64,000 bases of DNA from Chrysopilus asiliformis (Eukaryota > Arthropoda > Insecta > Diptera > Rhagionidae). Where the stretch lies: positions 70,204,994 to 70,268,993 of the forward strand of contig OZ035960.1 of assembly GCA_964034945.1 (NCBI GenBank), given 5' to 3'. Position numbers and translations under genes: made by a program. This document shows, one piece after another, positions 34,801 through 47,164 of the stretch; position 1 is the first letter of the stretch, and each line of letters begins with the position of its first letter. The notes below the pieces were generated by a model. It saw nothing but the letters and a program-made list of their open reading frames with translations. It had not been told where the DNA came from and searched no databases.

Positions 34801-36904
34801 CTAAAGGAACGAGAAGTCTCAGCTTGTGAATTCGCCTATAGACTCAGCCACATCAATATGCGTAATAGCTCAAGAAAAACTGTATTTCTCAATACTCGCA
34901 AGCCAGATCAACGTTACAGAGTACTGAGATTTGATGAGTTAAATAGAGCTACTGGATACTGTAGCAACATCTTCGAGAGATATGAGAAACGTCCACTGGA
35001 ACATGAAGATTATGATTTCCATAACATGAGCTTGACTGAGTTTGCAATGCTCTTCGAACCATACTACAATAAACAATATGAGAACGAGGACGAAGATGCT
35101 TCCGAACCTGAACAACACCAACGAAGGAAATTAATTCAGCTTACAGATAATTCAAAAATGACTATCAGAAATGTACCAGCAGTTATACGAGTACCACACT
35201 TTGTTGCTTCTGCAGATCCTGAGAACTACTACTATAGTCTCCTTGTACAATACATGCCATATCGATTAGAAGATGAGCTCCTAGAAGACTTCGGCACAGC
35301 AAGAGAAGCCTTTCTTGCACGTGAGGAACGCCTGAAAGAAATTAGTAAGCTCATGGAGCAATTCAGAGAGCGAGATAAGCAACTGGAGAATGCATTTAAC
35401 CAGGCACACGCATTTGAGATCCTAGAGGAATTAGAAGAAGAACTTCCGGATCAGGCAATGAGTGATGAACAGTTCCAGACCGCACAACAAGCGATGAATC
35501 TAGGCCAACGAGAAATATTTATCAATGTAACTCGCAGCATACAAGAACAGATCAACGGAAGTTACCATCGACAGAGACTGTTCATCACAGGTGGAGCAGG
35601 TACCGGCAAGACATTCGTGTTCAACGTTCTCAAGAACCAAGTCAACCGATGTTATGGAAAGCAAGCGGTCAAAGTTGGAGCCCTTACTGGAGTAGCAGCG
35701 CGAATAGTAGGCGGAACTACATTGCACAGTCTGCTAAAGTTGCCAGTTCAGAAAGATGGTAGACTTGTCAACATGCCACATCTGACTGGTAACTTCCTCA
35801 GAACGATGCGCATGCAATGGAAAAACATTGAGTTCCTCTTCATAGATGAGATCTCCATGGTCCCCTACGAGATGTTATGCATGATAGACTCACGTCTGAA
35901 ACAAGTAAAAAATAGCGAAGAACTTTTCGGAGGAATCAACGTGCTCCTCTTTGGTGACTTGTTGCAATTACCGCCAGTTAGAGGAAATCAAGTGTTCAAC
36001 CAACTAGCTCGATTAGCTCTAGCAACGAACTTGTGGAGGCTATTCACATTGATTGAATTAAAGCAGAATATGAGGCAACACAAAGACACCACATTTGCAG
36101 ATATTCTTAATTCGCTACGAGTTGGACAACTTCGTTCTGAGCATCTAGCGGTGTTACTTGGCAAAGTAAACAATGAAGCAACTGGCGAATTTTCATTAGA
36201 GAAGGCCCTGCGCATCTACCCAACAAATCAACAAGTAGATGACCATAACAAAGCAGTCCTACAACACTACAGAGAACAAAATACCGAAATATTTAAAATT
36301 ATAGCACAGGACAAACTGGGAGATACAACACGAAACATCGGAAATGTGGACTTAAACAGTCTATTATCAGCTGATATTAACAAAACTGGAGGCTTGCCAA
36401 AGGAGTTGGAGATATTTGTGGGAGCCAAAGTGATGCTGAGATCTAACATCGATGTCGCTAAAGGATTGGTCAACGGTGCAATAGGAAATATAACGGAAAT
36501 CGTCTGGCCGCACTATCGCAGGGCACAATTGTATGATGCAGACATCCCCTCAGTTAGAGTAGATTTTGGTAGAGACGGAATCCACCTAATAACCAACATC
36601 GGTACAATTCCCAACAAAATACAGTTACGGTACTGCAGAAAGAAGAATGCTTCCGCTGATATTGTCCTGGGCCTCAACAGTGCATAAAATGCAAGGTAGC
36701 GCTATAGACCACGGTGTAGTATATTTAGGCTCTAAGCTCTTCGCAGATGGTCAGGCATATGTAGCACTTAGTAGAGTTAGATCCCTCAATGGTCTGCAAA
36801 TTGATGAGTTGGACTGCTCCAAGTTAACCGGAACTAAGCCTTGCAACAATGATGCATTAGCTAAAATGGAGCGTATGAGATTTTACCGCCCACCAAACAT
36901 ATAG
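31823..36904 (+). pseudogene. Helitron-like Rep-helicase gene of H1, broken at two points
   Basis: The start ATG at 31823 gives a basic N-terminus ([15 protein letters not shown]). Compared with H2, 70 bp are deleted at about 32547, which stops this frame at 32569. The main body resumes at 32695-36687 with a Q-C-C/D-S-H protease-like domain, Rep motifs RGSPHLHML (HUH) and YIAKY (catalytic tyrosines), and a PIF1-type helicase (Walker [26 protein letters not shown]). A one-base shift near AAGAAGAATG (36641-36650) separates the last helicase motif ([15 protein letters not shown]), which is at 36647-36904. The family nicks and rolls out DNA for Helitron transposition. With the 70-bp deletion this copy should not make a full protein. 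Confidence 0.85.
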
Positions 36905-37365
36905 GATTTAGGATTGAACGACTTCGCCCAATGTTGAATATGAATCCCATAGTTCTCTTGTTATAAATACCAAAAATTGGATACAACGACAAGCGCTGTA
37001 CAAATGTAAATATACATACAAGCTAAATACAAAATCTCGGTAGGCGGCTTTTTGTCATTGTATAATTAGGTTTTAAATTTTTTTAATATAAAAACTATTA
37101 TTACATAGAAAATTTTTAAAAAGATAAAACAACTTTTTTTTTGGAAAAATTTAGTATTTAACATTTTCCCCAACTTCGTCATTGTAAGGATAAGAGACGG
37201 ACCTGAAAGGATAACGTCATTATACTTTTCCTCAAGGGTGTTCTTGGGGTCGCTGAATACGATTCTCAAGTTAAAAAGCCTGTAAGGACATCTCAAATGT
37301 AAGGATATATATTCGAAGACTAAAAAGAACAAAATAAAAAAAACAAAAAAAAAATTTAAAAAAAA

Positions 37366-37583
37366 AAGCTTTTATTAAAAAAGAATGCACTAAAAAGAAA
37401 AAAATAATTTTCTGGACGTTGTGTATCACAAATATAAAAGCTTTTAAAAAGCGAGATAAAGCATAAAACAATAAAATAAAAATTTATCTAGCTTTTAAAA
37501 AGCTTTTATATTTGTGATACACAACGTCCAGAAAATTATTTTTTTCTTTTTAGTGCATTCTTTTTTAATAAAAGCTTTTTTTT
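37366..37583. repeat. Terminal palindrome of H1
   Basis: Arms of about 105 bp from AAAAAAAGCTTTTATTAAAA to its complement, with the inner AAAAGCGAGATAAA...TTTATCTAGC loop. It matches the palindromes at 13292 and 40095 apart from a few bases. It lies between the H1 3' segment and the B fragment. Confidence 0.88.
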
Positions 37584-37590
37584 AAAATTT

Positions 37591-39495
37591 TTTTTTTATT
37601 AAATTTGCCCGAAGCGCCGAAATATAAGAATCTCTAGACATCTCAATATTTCCTAGAAACGTATCGAATGAGCAATTGGGAATGGACGTGGTTTTTGCTG
37701 CTTCATTCAAATATTCTCTAATTTTATCATAATTTTCGTTATGAGTATTAGAAGTTTCAGAATTGTCGAGTGGAGTAAGAATAATGGTTTTATCCATTGG
37801 AGGATATGGCATGCCGAATCGACAAAACTTCTGTCCTCTAATTTCCCTTAAACAGGATCTCGCGTGAGAGTGCTTCTGGTAGACTAAGTATTCTGCCAAA
37901 TCACTATTCTGGGTGGACGTAGAAATATGCGTATCAATGAAATTCTCTACAGATGGGTAAGTGGAAATATCAGAGAGATCAAGACTTGGGGCATTATGAA
38001 GCCAGTACAATCCATGGACATGGGGAGAACCACGGTGTTGGAATTCAACACGAAAATAATAGTTAATTACATGGGAATCACCAAAAATTACTCCCGGCTG
38101 CTTGAAAAGTTTGAACAGGGCGCGAAAGCGATGATCAAAATATCTCGAACACGTGACTGGATCTGATCTAATGAGTCTAGCTTTCGTGCTGAAATCTAAA
38201 TTTTCTGCATCACTAGGTGAGATCTCCCTCTTATCAATGACTTTAGATAAGATACAAAGGAGTTCGGACCACTTTGTTTCGGCAGATGAAAAAAGTGGGA
38301 ATTCCAAATTGCCGAATCATAGCAACAACTTTTTTCTTTTCGGACTCCCAATGGGATGGGGACGATCTTAAATTTTTAAAAATTTTATACCCTTCGTCGT
38401 GCTGTATTAAATTTTCCACGTGGCTATCATTAACCAAATCTCCAGCTGTGTGGGAACGACTACCGCGACTCTTTTTCCTTAGGCAAATTGAAATAGAGTT
38501 TTTGATAGAGATAAGCTCGTTTTTTTGTACGTATAAAAGATCTTTTCATTTGTAGTGCATCGACGATCATACCGTCGAATTTCGGAACGCGCGATTTTGC
38601 TATAGGTTAAATTTGTTAGCCGAGGTTGTCCACAATATATTGAGGGGAAAGATAATTCTTCTGCATATCTATCGAAAACTAAATCGACCGGTCTTTGACC
38701 TTCACCAGGAGCTAGGGCAATATTTTCCAGTGGAATATTTTCGAGAAGGGTCTCTTGCCCTCCCGGGTTGACGTCTTCAGGATCTAATTGGTCAATATTG
38801 TCGATATTTTCTTCAATGGTTCTATCCAATAGAGAATTGACAATTTCTCTGTCTTGTTGTGTGACTGTAAACGTTGATCTATCATCAGGATTAGGATATT
38901 GCTGTAACCAATTGTCCGACAAGGTCACACCATCTTCAATATATAGGGGCTGACTTATTAAATATTGAATTGCGGCAAAAACTTTGGATGGACGAATGCT
39001 TTCGACCAAAAAACTATGGGCGTATTGTAATCTACGCTTTAAGTGAACCTGGATAACGTGAGTGTTATCAAAAGTTCTAGGAAGTGCACTAACTGTGGTG
39101 TTAAGGGAAATAGGAACATTGACACCAGCCCCTTTTAACCCGCACTGTCGATCACAACCTAAGGCTCTGATTTGCATAAATGGAATTCGGGGGGCTATTA
39201 ACCGTTGTTCTAGGCACTCCAGTCCTTGAAGACATTCGGGTATCACAGGAAAATCAAGACCATTTGCTAGGCAAATATTGGGAATTTGTCCACTAATAAT
39301 TCCTCTATGGCAGTTTTGGCAAAAAGTATATGTATCGGTTCGACTAGGGAATTTCTCCGATAGATAAAATGTTTTGACAACGAATTCTGGATTATTTAGG
39401 TGTTTCCGAAGAAGTGGTTGTTTTTGAATTTTTTTAATGTCAATTTCGGTTGGACCCTGCCGTATTATATCAGAATAATTAGTAAAAAAATAAAA
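37591..39495 (-). pseudogene. Helitron B: Rep N-terminal fragment, frameshifted
   Basis: Reading right to left, the frame upstream of 39246 has a Zn-finger-like CQNCHRG, then a DUF6570-like region (LEQRLIAPRIPFMQIRAL) through 38479. A second piece at 38243-38437 contains SPSHWESEKKK and a third at 37582-38307 has FRVEFQHRGSPHVHGLYWL, the HUH motif of the Helitron-like N domain. The pieces lie in different frames, so at least two frameshifts have occurred. The sequence ends at the H1 palindrome; the tyrosine motif and helicase are missing. It is clearly a different family from H (RGSPHVHG versus RGSPHLHM contexts). Confidence 0.8.
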
Positions 39496-39659
39496 AAAAA
39501 ATTTAAAAAAAACATGTGTGTGCAGTGCACACGCGGTAGAAGTGAAACCTTAGGAAAACTAAACAGCGAGAGAATGAGACGAATGCGGTATCAGGGGTGG
39601 GATAGTTATAGCGTTTATTTATTATAATATTGGTACCAGGTTCAAAAGTAATATTATAT

Positions 39660-39985
39660 TTTTATTGAAAATCTAATACCGGATTCGTGATCAGCGACCC
39701 CAAAAACCCTAAAATGCAAATTTTTCCGGGGAAAAATGGGAAAAAGGATATTTATCCTTACAGGACCTTCCGTTTCGAATTTTGAAAATCTAATATCGGA
39801 TTCGTGATCAGTGACCCCAAAAACCCTATAGTGCAAATTTTTCCGGGGAAAAATGGGAAAAAGGATATTTTCATTATCCTTACAGGACCTTCCGTTTCGA
39901 ATTTTGAAAATCTAATACCGGATTCGTGATCAGCGACCCCAAAAACTCTAAAATGCAAATTTTTCTAAAATGCAAATTTTACCCA
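39660..39985 (-). repeat. Isolated block of about 2.5 M-type minisatellite units
   Basis: Units carry CCTTACAGGACCTTCCGTTT and the ATGCAAATTTTTCCGG word. There are no M terminal sequences around them, and they sit inside Helitron B. 39496-39659 and 39986-40094 hold no clear feature; a weak open stretch at about 40020-40090 (minus) may be B coding sequence. Confidence 0.85.
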
Positions 39986-40094
39986 TCTGTATTCTATCTC
40001 ATTTTCTCGTAGGCTAAAATATCCTATCTCTTTTTACTGTCGTTTCATCGAGTTTGAAATCACTCACAACGCCGCTAAAGAAGTTTTCACTTCA

Positions 40095-40312
40095 AAAAAA
40101 GCTTTTATTAAAAAAGAATGCACTAAAAAGAAAAAAATAATTTTCTGGACGTTGTGTATCACAAATATAAAAGCTTTTTAAAAGCTAGATAAATTTTTAT
40201 TTTATTGTTTTATGCTTTATCTCGCTTTTTAAAAGCTTTTATATTTGTGATACACAACGTCCAGAAAATTATTTTTTTCTTTTTAGTGCATTCTTTTTTA
40301 ATAAAAGCATTT
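40095..40312. repeat. Terminal palindrome of H2
   Basis: Arms of about 105 bp, the same sequence as at 37366, closing the 3' end of H2. With the H1 palindrome it brackets the 2.5-kb Helitron B fragment. Confidence 0.88.
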
Positions 40313-40769
40313 TTTTAAAATTTATTTTTTATTTTTTTTATTTTGTTCTTTTTAGTCTTCGAATATATATCCTTACATTTGAGATGTCCTTACAGGCTTT
40401 TTAACTTGAGAATCGTATTCAGCGACCCCAAGAACACCCTTGAGGAAAAGTATAATGACGTTATCCTTTCAGGTCCGTCTCTTATCCTTACAATGACGAA
40501 GTTGGGGAAAATGTTAAATACTAAATTTTTCCAAAAAAAAGTTGTTTTATCTTTTTAAAAATTTTCTATGTAATAATAGTTTTTATATTAAAAAAATTTA
40601 AAACCTAATTATACAATGACAAAAAGCCGCCTACCGAGATTTTGTATTTAGCTTGTATGTATATTTACATTTGTACAGCGCTTGTCGTTGTATCCAATTT
40701 TTGGTATTTATAACAAGAGAACTATGGGATTCATATTCAACATTGGGCGAAGTCGTTCAATCCTAAATC

Positions 40770-43700
40770 CTATATGTTTGGTGGGCGGTAAAATCTCATA
40801 CGCTCCATTTTAGCTAATGCATCATTGTTGCAAGGCTTAGTTCCGGTTAACTTGGAGCAGTCCAACTCATCAATTTGCAGACCATTGAGGGATCTAACTC
40901 TACTAAGTGCTACATATGCCTGACCATCTGCGAAGAGCTTAGAGCCTAAATATACTACACCGTGGTCTATAGCGCTACCTTGCATTTTATGCACTGTTGA
41001 GGCCCAGGACAATATCAGCGGAAGCATTCTTCTTTCTGCAGTACCGTAACTGTATTTTGCTGGGAATTGTACCGATGTTGGTTATTAGGTGGATTCCGTC
41101 TCTACCAAAATCTACTCTAACTGAGGGGATGTCTGCATCATACAATTGTGCCCTGCGATAGTGCGGCCAGACGATTTCCGTTATATTTCCTATTGCACCG
41201 TTGACCAATCCTTTAGCGACATCGATGTTAGATCTCAGCATCACTTTGGCTCCCACAAATATCTCCAACTCCTTTGGCAAGCCTCCAGTTTTGTTAATAT
41301 CAGCTGATAATAGACTGTTTAAGTCCACATTTCCGATGTTTCGTGTTGTATCTCCCAGTTTGTCCTGTGCTATAATTTTAAATATTTCGGTATTTTGTTC
41401 TCTGTAGTGTTGTAGGACTGCTTTGTTATGGTCATCTACTTGTTGATTTGTTGGGTAGATGCGCAGGGCCTTCTCTAATGAAAATTCGCCAGTTGCTTCA
41501 TTGTTTACTTTGCCAAGTAACACCGCTAGATGCTCAGAACGAAGTTGTCCAACTCGTAGCGAATTAAGAATATCTGCAAATGTGGTGTCTTTGTGTTGCC
41601 TCATATTCTGCTTTAATTCAATCAATGTGAATAGCCTCCACAAGTTCGTTGCGAGAGCTAATCGAGCTAGTTGGTTGAACACTTGATTTCCTCTAACTGG
41701 CGGTAATTGCAACAAGTCACCAAAGAGGAGCACGTTGATTCCTCCGAAAAGTTCTTCGCTATTTTTTACTTGTTTCAGACGTGAGTCTATCATGCATAAC
41801 ATCTCGTAGGGGACCATGGAGATCTCATCTATGAAGAGGAACTCAATGTTTTTCCATTGCATGCGCATCGTTCTGAGGAAGTTACCAGTCAGATGTGGCA
41901 TGTTGACAAGTCTACCATCTTTCTGAACTGGCAACTTTAGCAGACTGTGCAATGTAGTTCCGCCTACTATTCGCGCTGCTACTCCAGTAAGGGCTCCAAC
42001 TTTGACCGCTTGCTTTCCATAACATCGGTTGACTTGGTTCTTGAGAACGTTGAACACGAATGTCTTGCCGGTACCTGCTCCACCTGTGATGAACAGTCTC
42101 TGTCGATGGTAACTTCCGTTGATCTGTTCTTGTATGCTGCGAGTTACATTGATAAATATTTCTCGTTGGCCTAGATTCATCGCTTGTTGTGCGGTCTGGA
42201 ACTGTTCATCACTCAATGCCTGATCCGGAAGTTCTTCTTCTAATTCCTCTAGGATCTCAAATGCGTGTGCCTGGTTAAATGCATTCTCCAGTTGCTTATC
42301 TCGCTCTCTGAATTGCTCCATGAGCTTACTAATTTCTTTCAGGCGTTCCTCACGTGCAAGAAAGGCTTCTCTTGCTGTGCCGAAGTCTTCTAGGAGCTCA
42401 TCTTCTAATCGATATGGCATGTATTGTACAAGGAGACTATAGTAGTAGTTCTCAGGATCTGCAGAAGCAACAAAGTGTGGTACTCGTATAACTGCTGGTA
42501 CATTTCTGATAGTCATTTTTGAATTATCTGTAAGCTGAATTAATTTCCTTCGTTGGTGTTGTTCAGGTTCGGAAGCATCTTCGTCCTCGTTCTCATATTG
42601 TTTATTGTAGTATGGTTCGAAGAGCATTGCAAACTCAGTCAAGCTCATGTTATGGAAATCATAATCTTCATGTTCCAGTGGACGTTTCTCATATCTCTCG
42701 AAGATGTTGCTACAGTATCCAGTAGCTCTATTTAACTCATCAAATCTCAGTACTCTGTAACGTTGATCTGGCTTGCGAGTATTGAGAAATACAGTTTTTC
42801 TTGAGCTATTACGCATATTGATGTGGCTGAGTCTATAGGCGAATTCACAAGCTGAGACTTCTCGTTCCTTTAGTATTCGCATACAGATTTTGAAAAGTTT
42901 TCTTGAAAGGTCTGACTCTTCCCGCTGTATGAGACGAATCGCTTGTGCTATGCTGGCGTTAAGTTCAGTAGGCTCTGACTTTGACATGTATTTGGCGATG
43001 TAGAATGCTATAGCCTCGTTCGATCCACATGGTTGGATATCCATATTACCTTTCCATAGCTTCAAGAGTTGTGGGTTGTAGTTGTTAACCCATCCAGCTT
43101 CCTTTCGACGTTTCAACAGGCATATTCGTCCTCCACTTCTTATGAAGTCATCCGATGAATGAGCGACGATACGGGTCTCAGAACATTCTTGACGGGGGAA
43201 GCTAAATCTGCAGGTTGATGTCCCAGTCTTGTAACATGTATGTGTATGGTGATGAATCTGGCATTTTTTTACAATCTCCCGTAATTGTGTATCTTCTGGT
43301 GGCACCTCACACGAACACACTTTGTCAAGTTGTTGGATGCCCTCCACAGTGTCAAAGGATCTGTGATCCTTAATCCATGTTAACATGTGAAGATGTGGAC
43401 TACCACGATTTTGAAATTCTATTCTCCACCAGTAATCCTCCACTTGTCCTCCGAACACTTCATGATTGTTGTGGATAAACTTAATAAGGGCGTTGACTCT
43501 AATCATAAAATGGCGGCTTACAACGACCGGATATTGCTCAATTAGGGATTGCGTAGCTTGCACATCAAGTTCAGCGGGGTCATCATGAGGTCTTCCATCA
43601 GCTATAAGGAGAGCTTTTCTCATATCCAGCCAGTTGAGATCGTTACAGCTGAAGGTGACGAAGTAGGTAGGTGGACCCAGACATCTTATTTGTGCTATTA

Positions 43701-46215
43701 ACTCGTTCAGAGCCGTGCGCCAGTATGCTGATGATCCTCGCAAATTCTTCATATAGAGGTGGACGTCTTCGATCCTTCCTTCTTGCCCTTCAATCTTCTT
43801 ACAGCATGCTGCAATTGTGGATTTAGCTCTGTGATATTCAAACATGGATAACGCATAGAATAGATAGTCATTGCGTTCGAATCTTGTATCGCTACCCAAT
43901 ATTCTATATTGGAAGTAGTCAAGCGGTGATATATTTACAGATCTGTTTTCCTTCAAGCCATTTCTACCATAGGGGAAAAGGTAGAACCATGCAAACTCTT
44001 CAGCTTTCAATTCGTGTGCCTCATTCACGATATTATCCTTTGTCTTGCGGATGATTTCGTTGACATTCTCCGATACCTGCAACTCGTCATCCAAATCTGG
44101 CTGGTTACAATCTATGGCAGCCATCACTGATGTTTGTGTTGGTATTGACTCCATTTGTTTTTGTACGGGAGCAGTTGGTGTTGCCTCTTGTTGTGGTATC
44201 GCCTCCCTGTCCAATTCCAAGTGTTGTCCTGTTGTGGTTATGTCAGTCTTCAGTTGCACATCAATGTAATCCAAGGTGTACTGAACATTGCGTGAACGCG
44301 TAGCTCGCTTACAAACTCTATGAAGCTCTTCGATGTTGTCGGATTCTATGATACATGCCTTTCCATTTGCTGCACTGGCGCCTTTTGGTCCGCATGAATG
44401 TGAATCGGTGAAGTAGTATTTGTTATCGTAATACAGTACTCCAAATGACTTTGATTCTGCTATTAGTATTCCTGCATTATGATTGGCAAATAGGACCCGC
44501 AAAGCTTCTCGTAGTGTGGTGCCAATGGTATGATTCTCAGAATCTTGAAGACTTCCATAGAGTGCTGGGTCTTCATTATAATCCATGGTGAATGTGTTGT
44601 GGAACATATTGAAGTCTCTCTTGATGACATCGAAGTTACGTACGGCAAAGTATCCACTATGAGGAATAGGATAGGCATTAGGATTGTTGTTTGAGGCTGA
44701 TTGTATGGCAGCGTACATTTCATCACCCTGGATCATGTTCCTATCCAAGATATCCCGGTTCCATAATCGTGGCGGAAGTATGATTGCTCGTACGATGTTC
44801 GATAATGCAATTACACAGCACTGCGCTCCAGCCCATCCCGATGTGAAGAAACTGTGTTGTGCTTGGTGCCATGAAGCGCGTATAATTCTGGATATATCTC
44901 CAATTGACTTGCATGCGCTTTCTTGCTGTAGCGTATTGATTGCTTCATCTTCTGGTGGTGTATCAACAACTCGTATCAAATCTTGCTCATTAATTTGTAC
45001 GTCTTGGTCGACAATGACATCTCGGTATAATGGGTTGTTAGCGATTAGCCACCGTAGCGCAGCCAGCAGTCTTGGCCTGCATATTGAGAACTCTCTTGTG
45101 ATGCTTAGGTTCTCAAGATGTTCGGTTACAACGACAATTCCTGAATTCTGGGTCGATCTTGGTAACATATTTGGTAGCTTCTCACTAACTTCGAAGATGT
45201 CCTGGGCAAATAGTACTGCTTGTCCACGGAAACCATATTGTCCAAATCGTCCGTGATACTTCACTACTTTGACAAATGGTGTTATTCTTGCCAATAATCG
45301 CTGTTCGGCTTGTGATAATACTTGAATTACTTCAGGTATATCTCCTGGTTGCATGTTGTTCCAATATGCTTTTGACGGATGTGTAGTTTTCTTGCTGGTT
45401 AGGTGAGTCTTGCAGCGGTGGCACACGAGCAAACTTTGTTTGAGTGACAACTCAGGTGGCAAGTATATCATGGCAGTGACACTCGGTCTACATGTAGCGA
45501 CTTGATTGGGATAGCATCGCTTGGTGCAAACTTCACAAAAGCGATCGCAGAATGTATAGATGGCTGTTTGAAATGCCACAATTCCGGCATTCAATTGTTG
45601 ATGTCGTAAGCGAGCTTGTTCCTGTCGTGCTGCATGTTGCTCTGGTGTTTCTGTTTGAAATGCCACAATTCCGGCATTCAATTGTTGATGTCGTAAGCGA
45701 GCTTGTTCCTGTCGTGCTGCATGTTGCTCTGGTGTTTCTTTGGCTCTAGCTTGTGATGTATGCTGTCTTTCGGCTTGTAGTCGTGCTGCATTTTGCTCTG
45801 GTGTTTCTTTGGCTCTAGCTTGTGATGTATGCTGTCTGTCGGCTTGTAGTCGTGCTGCATTTTGCTCTGGTGTTTCTTTGGCTCTAGCTTGTGATGTATG
45901 CTGTCTGACGGCTTGTAGTCGTGCTGCATTTTGCTCTGGTGTTTCTTTGGCTCTAGCTTGTGATGTATGCTGTCTGTCGGCTTGTAGTCGTGCTGCATGT
46001 TGCTCTGGTGTTTCTGAGGCTCTAACATCAAATTTATGTTTCCTGTTTTGTTCAACGCGAGTTTGTCGGTGTTGCCTTGATTCTCGCCGCTGTTTGTCTT
46101 GGCGTGAACGCTTAGCATCTTCATCTTCGGTTGCCCGCTTTTCCTGAAATTTACGACGAGCCTTCTCCAACCGTCGTTTTCTTTGCGTTACAGTTTCTCC
46201 CTTTGCACTTTGCAT
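40770..46215 (-). CDS. Helitron-like Rep-helicase of H2 (1,742 aa plus frameshifted tail)
   Basis: The main frame runs 46215-40987. Residues 1-210 are basic and repetitive (four 23-residue ETPEQ...TSQARA units and a 29-residue duplication). C223, C227, C230, C234 and C265, C268 look like zinc ligands. Q465-C466 and D604-H606 resemble a cysteine protease (OTU- or C76-like) domain. H941-L-H943 is the HUH motif, and Y1072/Y1076 in YIAKY the catalytic tyrosines. Walker A GGAGTGKT is at 1378-1385 and Walker B around D1463-E1464, of a PIF1-type helicase. The frame ends early; the last helicase motif (QGSA, ALSRV) lies at 41027-40770 in another frame, as in H1. Otherwise intact. Rolling-circle transposase of H elements; no EN domain seen. 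Confidence 0.88.
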
Positions 46216-46530
46216 TATTTAAATTTATTACTAAATTACTAAATAACTTTCTCACTCAATTGAGGGGAAAAGAACAATTAGTTGTGTTTAGTGAGAGCCA
46301 CGAAGAGAAAACCTAACGCGGTTGTTTTAGTGAGAGCCACGACGAGAAAACCTAATGATGTTTTAATGGGATTACAAACGCACTCAGATGGCAGAACTTT
46401 TGTGTTAGTCATAATGACTGTGTGTGTTAATGACTGTGCGTTAATGACTGTTAATGAATGTGTGACTGTGTGTGATAAAGCAAAGTCACAATATTCTTTT
46501 GGTTTTAGGATACAGGGTATAAAAAAATTT
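46216..46530 (-). promoter_or_regulatory. Leader/putative promoter of the H2 ORF
   Basis: Conserved in all three H copies between minisatellite and ATG. It holds TATACCCTGTATCC at the distal end, several CACAGTCATTAA repeats (more of them in H3), two tandem repeats of TTAGGTTTTCTC(T/G)TCGTGGC and a final AGTAATTTAGTAATAAATTT before the ATG. No proven start site; promoter function is inferred from position and conservation. Confidence 0.4.
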
Positions 46531-47010
46531 TAATGACAGATTCGGATTCAGCGACCCCAAAAACAGATTTTTTTCCGGAAAATTTAGAGAAAAGGATAAT
46601 CACGTTATCCTTACAGGACCTTCCGTTATCCTTACAGACTTTTTAATGGCAGATTCGGATTTAGCGACCCCAAAAACCCCCAGAATAGATTTTTTTCCGG
46701 AAAATTTGGAGAAAAGGATAATCACGTTATCCTTACAGGACCTTCCGTTATCCTTACTGATTTTTTAATGACAGATTCGGATTCAGTGACCTCAAAAACC
46801 CCCAGAATAGATTTTTTTCCGGAAAACTTGGAGAAAAGGATAATCACATTATCCTTACAGGACCTTCCGTTATCCTTACTGACTTTTTAATGACAGATTC
46901 GGATTCAGCGACCCCAAAAACCCCCAGAATAGATTTTTTTCCGGAAAATTTGGAGAAAAGGATAATCACGTTATCCTTACAGGGCCTTCCGTTATCCTTA
47001 CAAGGACGAA
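46530..47010 (-). repeat. H-type minisatellite, four units, H2
   Basis: Units of about 122-126 bp with GATAATCACGTTATCC (a dyad), TTTTTTCCGGAAAA and AGCGACCCCAAAAACC. They lie between the 5' microsatellite and the leader, as in H3. Confidence 0.88.
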
Positions 47011-47164
47011 GTAGTAAAAATATTGTATTGTCATCGGACTTATATAAGTGTGCAAAATTTCAAGTCAATTGGAAGTGGGTCAAAATTGGGTTGCAAGATT
47101 TGATCTGACAGACAAACAGACAAACAGACAGACAGACACGAAGGCAAGCTAAATAAAAGCTTTT

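Larger units (their letters stand above)
31271..37590 (+). mobile_element. H1: Helitron-like element lacking its 5' end
   Basis: Contains two H-type minisatellite units, a leader from about 31510 (TATACCCTGTATCC, repeated CACAGTCATTAA, two repeats of CGTGGCTCTCACTAAA), the Rep-helicase ORF, a 3' segment and the terminal palindrome. It is a near-copy of H2 in inverse orientation. The AAAAGCTTTTAT 5' terminus and microsatellite are lost at the M3 junction. Its 3' end abuts coding sequence of Helitron B. Confidence 0.75.
40095..47164 (-). mobile_element. H2: complete Helitron-like element inserted in Helitron B
   Basis: Read on the minus strand it has every part of the H plan: AAAAGCTTTTATTTAGCTTG at 47164, GTCT/GTTT microsatellite, four H-type minisatellite units (46530-47010), leader, Rep-helicase ORF, 3' segment and terminal palindrome ending at about 40095. 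Helitron B sequence lies on both sides in matching orientation (N-terminus 47165-48066, next part 39495-37591), so H2 sits inside it, in a T-run. About 7.07 kb. Confidence 0.8.

Noticed and set aside
31271..37590. Programmed frameshifting to explain the 70-bp gap in the H1 ORF
   Set aside because: H2 and H3 have the extra 70 bp in frame; H1 simply has a deletion.
45740..46147. Cysteine-rich frame (SACSRAA...[12 protein letters not shown] repeats) opposite the H2 N-terminus; same at 60826-61422
   Set aside because: Antisense of the 69-bp coding VNTR in the transposase.
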